Below, in pieces: positions 1 through 6,200 of a DNA stretch of 12,368 nucleotides. Source of the DNA: Strigomonas culicis (taxonomy: Eukaryota; Euglenozoa; Kinetoplastea; Trypanosomatida; Trypanosomatidae); the NCBI GenBank assembly GCA_000482145.1, contig AUXH01000571.1, positions 1 through 12,368 on the forward strand, in the 5' to 3' direction. Within the stretch, counting starts at the first letter, position 1. The number at the start of each line of letters is the position of its first letter. Below the pieces are notes generated by a model. It made no database searches and was not told the DNA's origin. It worked only from the letters and a program-made list of their open reading frames with translations. The position numbers were made by a program, and so were the translations under genes.

Positions 1-1
1 C

Positions 2-1381
2 GTGTATGCTAATGGCAACCGCTACGAGGGCATGTGGAAGGATGACACGAGGCACGGTACAGGCACGTGTGTGTATGCTAATGGCGACCGCTACGAGGGC
101 ATGTGGGAGAATGGCAAAATGCACGGCACGGGCACACGTGTGTATGCTAACGGTGACCGCTGCGAGGGCATATGGGAGAATGACAATAGACAGGGCATAG
201 TCACTACGGTCTATACCAACGGCGACCGCTACGAGGGCATGTGGAAGGATGGCAAGAAGCACGGTACAGGCACGTGTGCCTACTCTAACGGTGACCGCTG
301 CGAGGGCATATGGGAGAATGGAAAGATGCACGGCACCGGCACACGTGTGTACGCCAACGGCGACCGCTACGAGGGCATGTGGGAGAATGGCAAGATGCAC
401 GGCACAGGCACACGTGTGTACGCTAACGGCGATCGCTACGAGGGCATGTGGGAGAATGATAAGAGGAATGGTGACGGTACGTACTACTGGTCTTCAGGCC
501 AGCGGTATGATGGCACGTATAAAGATGGCAAGAGGCACGGTGAGGGTACATGTGCGTACGTTGATGGGTCGCGATACGAGGGCATGTGGGAAGATGACAA
601 GATGCAAGGGAGAGGTGTTCGTTCGTATCTGGATGGCTCGAAGTACGAGGGCCTTTGGAAGGATGACTGCAGGCACGGCATGGGTGTTTGTGTGTACCAG
701 GACGGCACGCGGTATGAGGGCATGTGGAATAATGACTACAGAGACGGCAAAGGCACCTATTTCTACACGGACGGCTCACGTCATGAGGGCATGTGGAAGG
801 ATGACTGCAGACACGGCAAGGGCACCTATTTCTACGCGGACGGCACACGTCATGAGGGCATGTGGAAGAATGACACGAGGCACGGCGGAGGCACGTGTGT
901 GTACCCGGATAACATGCGCTATAAGGGCATGTGGAGGGATAATTGCAGGCACGGCATGGGCACTTGTGTATACCCAGATGGCACGCGCTATGAGGGCGTG
1001 TGGAAGGATGACAGCAGGCACGGCATGGGCACTTGTGTGTACCCGGATGGCACGCGCTATAAGGGCATGTGGAGGGATAATTGCAGGCACGGCAAGGGCA
1101 TTCTCTTCCACGTGGACGGCACACGGGACGAGGGCATGTGGAAGGATGACAAGAGGGAGGTTGATGCCACCTGTGACTCTCCAATTGGCCCCGGCAACAA
1201 AAGTATTGGGCCCAACATAATGAGGCACGGCATGGGCACCTGCTACTACCCGGACGGCAAACGCTACGAAGGCATGTGGAAGGAGGACAGGAGGCACGGC
1301 AAGGGGACTTGCTTCTACACTAACGGCGTCCGCTGCGAGGCCACCTGGAAAGAAGACGAGGTTGACGGAGAAGGAAAGTAC
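2..1381 (+). repeat. Tandem array of twenty 69-bp units encoding MORN repeats
   Basis: Units start every 69 bp from position 2 (2, 71, 140 and so on to 1313), and every unit encodes exactly 23 residues with no register slip. Units 1-7 (2-484) are the most alike; units 8-20 are more diverged. Unit 18 (1175-1243) has lost the MORN core yet keeps its 69-bp length. Units 14 and 16 share a perfect 41-bp block (916-956 and 1054-1094). The array is coding, so it is not a satellite, but it should be prone to unequal exchange and to assembly collapse. Confidence 0.95.
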
Positions 1382-1435
1382 TACGATGCGCACGGCAAGT
1401 TGATAAGTGGTACTATGTTAGAAGAAGAGAAGTGA
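2..1435 (+). CDS. MORN-repeat protein, 5'-truncated by the window edge
   Basis: The frame is open from the left edge and stops at TGA 1433-1435, giving 477 visible residues. The first visible codon is GTG (Val) inside a repeat, so the true start lies outside the window. The visible protein is twenty consecutive 23-residue MORN repeats, with core YEGMW followed by HGxGT and typified by VYANGDRYEGMW, then a short tail ending GTMLEEEK. There is no signal peptide, membrane segment or kinase domain in view. MORN repeats form elongated beta-hairpin rods found in cytoskeletal, membrane-associated and dimerising scaffold proteins; in trypanosomatids MORN1 belongs to a cytoskeletal complex near the flagellar pocket. 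MORN proteins are sometimes mislabelled phosphatidylinositol-phosphate 5-kinases because plant PIP5Ks carry these repeats, and nothing here supports that. Third positions are less GC-rich than in IFT172: TTA and TCA codons occur. The family call is firm, but the cellular role and the N-terminus are unknown. Confidence 0.93.
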   Translation: MYANGNRYEGMWKDDTRHGTGTCVYANGDRYEGMWENGKMHGTGTRVYANGDRCEGIWENDNRQGIVTTVYTNGDRYEGMWKDGKKHGTGTCAYSNGDRCEGIWENGKMHGTGTRVYANGDRYEGMWENGKMHGTGTRVYANGDRYEGMWENDKRNGDGTYYWSSGQRYDGTYKDGKRHGEGTCAYVDGSRYEGMWEDDKMQGRGVRSYLDGSKYEGLWKDDCRHGMGVCVYQDGTRYEGMWNNDYRDGKGTYFYTDGSRHEGMWKDDCRHGKGTYFYADGTRHEGMWKNDTRHGGGTCVYPDNMRYKGMWRDNCRHGMGTCVYPDGTRYEGVWKDDSRHGMGTCVYPDGTRYKGMWRDNCRHGKGILFHVDGTRDEGMWKDDKREVDATCDSPIGPGNKSIGPNIMRHGMGTCYYPDGKRYEGMWKEDRRHGKGTCFYTNGVRCEATWKEDEVDGEGKYYDAHGKLISGTMLEEEK

Positions 1436-1864
1436 AGTGGACCTCATATCTACACACAGAAAAGAAGGCGATTGGAGCGTATGGGCCTGTGCGCGTACCA
1501 CCTGTGCACAATGAGGGTCCAACATGCGGCCCCACTGCCTCGCCCCTCCCCGACACTTGAGAGAGCCCCATAATGCACGAGGAGGACACTCTCATATTGT
1601 CACCTTCCAAAGACGCACATGACCAGCGTCGCAGAGCGTACAGTGAGTTGCACCTCTTGCTGGTACGGTATAACATGTGGCAAGGCGACTGAGCCTGCCG
1701 CGGGGATAGGTCTTCGTGAGTATGGGTCCTATTATTCTACTGGACAGTTACTTCCGCGACGCCCTGTGGTGAGTGACATGCCCTTCTCCGTTTGGAGCAG
1801 CTTCCTTCGGCTCTACTCGGTTGCCTGTTGTTAATGAAAACAACGTACATTTGAATGGGGGTTC
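1436..1864. other. Intergenic segment of mixed composition after the MORN gene (probable 3' UTR)
   Basis: This stretch follows the MORN stop directly and is less AT-rich than the DNA after it. It is probably the 3' UTR of the MORN transcript. One short ATG-initiated frame is present (1619-1834, 71 codons), but it shows no recognisable domain, membrane segment or codon bias like the neighbours. The segment ends at an A12 run (1865-1876). No tRNA-like or rRNA-like structure was seen. Confidence 0.5.
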
Positions 1865-2230
1865 AAAAAAAAAAAAGAAGCAAGCAAACATTTCTTTCTT
1901 TTTCTGTTTATTATTATTATCTCAGATATACTAGCGTTGTAATACTCCTCAACGCTGAGTAGAGACCAAGTTTATTTTTCTCTTTTTGTATGGTTACCAG
2001 TGTTTTATTGTTTTTCGTATTTTTAAATGTATTTTGTTTTTTTCTTGATCATAATTATCTCCCGGAATGTACAGTCTTAGCCAAAAAAATCGTTTGTTGA
2101 TGTGAGTCCTGAAGCCAAATCTCTTTTTTAGGCGAAGATAAACATACAGATCCGCGGCCTTTATTAATTAAAGTAAACGCACTATTTCTTCTATGATATT
2201 GATATCTTTAAGCAGCATGAACACATCTCC
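1865..2230. other. AT-rich spacer with A and T runs, no gene seen
   Basis: It starts with an A12 run and continues with T-rich stretches around 1885-2050. A pyrimidine run with AG (CTCTTTTTTAG, about 2121-2131) could be used in RNA processing. No coding sequence is supported. This is ordinary spacer for a trypanosomatid polycistronic unit, probably the region where MORN transcripts are polyadenylated. Confidence 0.5.
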
Positions 2231-2750
2231 CCACTGAGCTCCCACCGTCTTTCGACCGTCGTGTGGCGCTGAGCGCACGAGGACGTGGAGGACGGTTTCT
2301 TGACTGCAGAGCCGTCCAGTGCATCTCCACCCTCCTCACCACCCCTCATGTAAGGCATGTCTGTCTGTCTTCTCTCTCTCACACACAGTGTCTCCTTCCT
2401 CTCTCTGTTTCTCTCACGCAGGTAATATACGTTCTTCTTCGCGCATGTTCGTATAGCGTTTCGTTGGTTCCCGCTGAACCTTCACGCTCACTGCTGTGCG
2501 GTCGCGGTCTCCCTTGGCGAAGGGCCGTTGCCACACTCTCCGCTCCCAAGCCGTGGTGCGGTGGGGCGTGCGGTGGTGGTGCCCTCGGCGGGCCGTCTGT
2601 TGCTGCTCGAGCGGGCCGCTATCACGTGACACCGACCTGCACAGAGGCACACACGTCCCCATCGCACGCTGAGGTGGCGGAGGGGTCCCGCTGTGGCGCC
2701 GTGCGCAGCTACAGCAGACACTGCAGGCCGAGAGCGAATAAATAAATAGT
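2231..2750. other. GC-rich island in the MORN-IFT172 spacer, no gene recognised
   Basis: This segment is clearly more GC-rich than the AT-rich DNA on both sides, most of all at about 2480-2740. A 160-codon + strand frame crosses it (2263-2745) but contains no ATG at all, beginning at GTG, so it is not a credible eukaryotic gene. Minus-strand frames here have an arbitrary, Arg- and Ser-rich composition and would run against the transcription unit. I recognise no RNA gene and no retroposon signature. It could be a decayed gene or retroelement fragment, a long UTR, or an unrecognised non-coding RNA. Confidence 0.4.
2359..2421 (+). promoter_or_regulatory. Strong pyrimidine tract with two AG acceptors (putative trans-splice site)
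   Basis: A CT-rich run (about 2360-2380) leads to ACACAG with AG at 2387-2388. A second pyrimidine run (2389-2416) leads to CACGCAG with AG at 2420-2421. This is a textbook look for a spliced-leader acceptor. No convincing coding frame follows directly: the first downstream ATG (about 2444) hits a stop after three codons. If used for IFT172 it would give a leader of about 830 nt with several upstream ATGs. It may be a distal alternative site or a relic of a lost gene. Confidence 0.45.
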
Positions 2751-3137
2751 CGCTTGTGCCTTTTCTTTTCTTCGTCAAAGAGAGTTCTTTTCTTCGTTCG
2801 AGAATCCGGCTTGCCCACCGCTGCCCCTTGCCTCAACAGAGATCTTTGGAGTTCGAGAAGATGGAGGGCATCTTCTTCACATGATAAACTGTATTGGAAC
2901 AGTGCAGCAGGAAAACAGTATAATTGTATAGTTGAAAGGATTCTCTCGCTTTTTGAGTGCATCAGTAATGAAAACACACACGTGGGGTGAAACGTACTGC
3001 TTTTTTTTTTAATGACTTTCTATGTATTTTTTGTTGAAGTATAAATGTACATTTTTCACCCCTTTCCCCCCTATCGTCTTGTGTGGGAACGGTTGCGACT
3101 ACTACTACTACCAAGGTGTGTATAAATAGTTGAGATA

Positions 3138-3152
3138 CCTTTTTTTTTGTAG
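3138..3152 (+). promoter_or_regulatory. Putative spliced-leader acceptor for IFT172
   Basis: The sequence CCTTTTTTTTTGTAG is an uninterrupted T run closely followed by AG at 3151-3152. It would give a leader of about 101 nt before the ATG at 3254, with no upstream ATG. AG at 3114-3115, behind the C-rich tract at 3055-3072, and AG at 3182-3183 are alternatives. This is inferred from trypanosomatid splice-site rules, not from transcript data. Confidence 0.5.
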
Positions 3153-3200
3153 ATAGTTTTCCCAAAGCATTATATACTTTTAGTTATACTCCCTTCTTGT

Positions 3201-3241
3201 AAAAAAAAAATAAAAAAAAATCAACCAACCAACCAACCAAA
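3201..3241 (+). repeat. A-rich tract plus (AACC)n run in the IFT172 leader
   Basis: A10 (3201-3210), T and A9 (3212-3220) are followed by four to five tandem CAAC/AACC units (3222-3240), ending 13 bp before the start codon. The run is simple-sequence DNA with a purine and C composition and no AG or ATG. It should be length-variable between strains and leaves the leader unstructured next to the start. Confidence 0.8.
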
Positions 3242-3253
3242 CATCGACCAGCC

Positions 3254-6200
3254 ATGCAGGTGAAGCACTGCAAGTCGATTGTGAAGAGCCAGAACACCGT
3301 GGCGCGCACGCAGGCCATTGCCTGCTCGCCCAACAGCAAGGTGCTCGCCGTCGCGGACCATACGCGCTGCATCAACCTCTACGATGAGTCCGGCGAGCGG
3401 CGCGACAAGATCCCAACGCGGGCGGCGGACGGGAAGAACTCGAAGAGCTACGTCGTCACTGGGTTGGCCTTCTCGCCCGACAGCTCGTGCATCGCCGTCG
3501 CGCAGAGCGACAACATCGTCATGATCTATCGCATCGGGCTCGAGTGGGGGTCGAAGAAGTCCATCTGCAACAAGTTTCCGCAGAGCTCGTCCGTCACCTG
3601 CGTCGCGTGGCCGACGGCGACCGCGCAGGGCGTCGAGCTCATCGTCTTCGGCACGCAGGAGGGGAAGGTGAAGGTGGGCATCCTCAAGTCGAAGAAGTCG
3701 CAGAGCCTCTACACGCACGAGCACCCCTGCGTGTCCATCAGCCAGGCCGGCAACAAGGTGATCAGCGGGCACGTCGACGGCACGGTCTACGTGTACGTCT
3801 TCGACTCCGAGGACGGCTCCGAGACGGCGGGCTGCAAGCGGCTGTTTGTGCACAGCTGCTGCCCGACCGTTTTGTCCTGGGGCGAGAGCATCTGCGCGGC
3901 GGGCTCGGACGGCATGGTGACCTTCTACAGCCACCGCGGCCAGAAGCAGCAGACGTTCCAGTACAGCCTCAAGACGGAGGGCGAGCTGACCGCCGGCGCC
4001 TTCAACCCCAGCGGCCAGGCGATGGTCGTCGCCGGGAGAGACCAGCTGCGCATGTTCGACTTCAACCTCCACTCCAAGAAGTGGCAGGAGGGCGAGGTCA
4101 TCCAGCTCGTCAACAGCTACACGGTGCCGCAGCTGGCGTGGCGGCAGGATGGCAGCCGCCTCATCACCGGCTCCTTCGCCGGCGCGGTCGATCTCTTCGA
4201 CGCGTGCCTGAAGCGCTATCGCCTCCGCGGCGCCTTCGAGTTCACCTACGTGAGCCACAACCAGGTGATTGTGAAGCGGCTCGCGACCGGCACCCGCATC
4301 GTGCTGCGCTCCTACATGGGCTACGAGATCCAGCGCGTCAACGTGCACCAGGACCGCTACCTTGTCGCGCACACCTCCACGACGCTCCTCGTCGGCGACC
4401 TCATCTCCTGCAAGCTGTCTGAGGTGACGTGGCAGCTCACCGGCAAGGAGACGTACGTATTCGAGAACCCGAACGTGTGCATGATCTTCACCGCCGGCGA
4501 GCTGTGCCTCATCGAGTACGGCAAGAACACACTGCTCGGCACCTGCCGCACGGAGGAGCACAACGCGCACCGCATCTCCGTTCGCGTGCATGACCCGGAC
4601 CCGGAGAGCGAGGTGAAGGACGCGTCGCGCCGCGTCATTGCGTACCTCATCGACCGCGAGACGATCCAGGTGGATGACCTCATCAGCGGCGTCAGCGTCG
4701 CGCGCATCGCTCACACGGTGAAGGTGGACTGGCTGGAGCTGAACTACCAGGCGTCGAAGCTGCTGTTCCGCGATAAGCAGCACCAGCTCTTTCTCTACGA
4801 CATGGTCACCCAGCATCGCACGACGCTGCTGAACTACTGCACTTACGTGCAGTGGGTCCCCGGCAGCGACGTCGTCGTCGCACAGAACCGCATCGAGCTG
4901 TGCGTGTGGTACAGCATCTCCAACCCCGACCGCGTCGCCGTGGTGCCCATCAAGGGCGAGGTGGAAGGCATCGAACGCGGCAACGGCAAGACGGAGGTCA
5001 TTGTCGACGAGGGCGTCAACACGGTCGCCTACGGACTGGACGAGAGCATGATTGAGTTCGGGACCGCGATGGAAGAGAAGAACTACATCCGCGCGTGTGA
5101 CCTGCTCGACCGTGTGCCGCTCGCGTCGGAGACGGAGGGCATGTGGGGCACCCTCGCGGAGGTGGCGCTGCAGGAGCTGAAGCTCAAGATCGCGGAGCGC
5201 TGCTTCGCCGCGCTGGGTGACGTCGCGAAGGTGACCGCGCTGCAGCGCATCAACACCCTCGCGGCGCGCGCGGCGAAGGAGAGCAAGGGCGCGACGGACG
5301 GCTACGACCACTACACGGTGCAGGCGGAGCTCTTCATGCTCAACAAGGACTTCAAGCGCGCGGAGCAGGTCTATCTCGAGCACGGCAAGGTCGACGACGC
5401 GATCGCCATGTGGGAGGAGATGAACCGCTTCAAGGAGAGCGTTGCCATCGCCGAGGAGCGCAACCTCGAGGACGTGGCGACGCGGCGCGCGCGGTACTTC
5501 TCGTGGCTGATGGAGACCGGCCAGTACGAGAAGGCCGGCGAGATCAAGGAGCGCGAGGGCAAGCACATTGACGCGATCAACCTCTACCTCCGCGGCGGCA
5601 CCCCCGCGCGGGCGGCCAGCGTCGTGAACGTGAACGACCTCAAGCCAGAGCAGCAGCTGCTCGAGGCGATCGCGGCGGCGCTCTTCAAGGCGCAGGTCTT
5701 CGAGCGCGCCGGCGACTTCTTCGAGAAACTGCGCATGGGCGACCGCGCCCTCGCGGCGTACAAGCGTGGCCACATCTATAGCAAGGCGGTCGAGTACGCG
5801 AAGGCGAACCAGCCGGACCTCGTACCGAAGCTGGAGGAGGAGTGGGGGAACTATCTCTGCTCGCAGAAGCACGTGGACCAGGCGATCAACCACTTCAACG
5901 AGGCCGGCCAGCCCTTCAAGGCGGTCAAGGCGGCGATCAACTCGCGTCAGTGGAGCAAGGCCGCGGACATCCTCGAGTCGCAGGGCGTCGGCGTCCGGGA
6001 GGACGGCACGCTGGACCCCAAGGTGGCCGGTTGCTACACCACCATCGCGCGGCACTACGAGGAGATCCACCAATACCCCGACGCGGAGAAGTACTTCATC
6101 AAGGGCGGCGCCATCAACGACGCCGTGGAGATGTATAGCAGGGCGGGCATGGCGGATCACATGTACCGCGTCGCGCAGCGCCACCTCGACCCCGCGAAGC

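Larger units (their letters stand above)
2751..3253 (+). promoter_or_regulatory. IFT172 upstream region and 5' leader
   Basis: The stretch carries short upstream ATG frames (for example 2861-2884, seven codons, and one starting about 2967), T runs (3001-3010) and C-rich tracts (about 3055-3072). From about 3115 to the IFT172 start there is no ATG, so a transcript trans-spliced at 3115, 3152 or 3183 would present the annotated start as its first ATG. A (ACT)n run lies at about 3097-3111. Confidence 0.5.

Noticed and set aside
249..1220. 323-codon frame in another phase of the MORN array (and the minus-strand frames 423-1184 and 776-1393)
   Set aside because: A 69-bp repeat, being a multiple of three, keeps alternate phases open by repetition. 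The products are repetitive by-products without MORN or other motifs.
1619..1834. 71-codon ATG frame after the MORN gene
   Set aside because: It is short, without recognisable features, not GC3-biased and without a strong pyrimidine tract and AG directly upstream. It is left as possible but unsupported.
2263..2745. 160-codon + strand frame in the GC island
   Set aside because: It has no ATG anywhere, starting at GTG, and crosses the pyrimidine tract and acceptor AGs. No domain is visible.
2790..2815. tRNA B-box-like sequence GTTCGAGAATCC
   Set aside because: It has an extra base relative to the B-box consensus, and no A box or cloverleaf could be built around it.
2414..2977. 187-codon minus-strand frame with an ATG
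   Set aside because: It is antisense to the transcription unit, has arbitrary Arg/Ser/Thr-rich composition, no pyrimidine tract upstream on its own strand (a poly-A run instead) and no domain.
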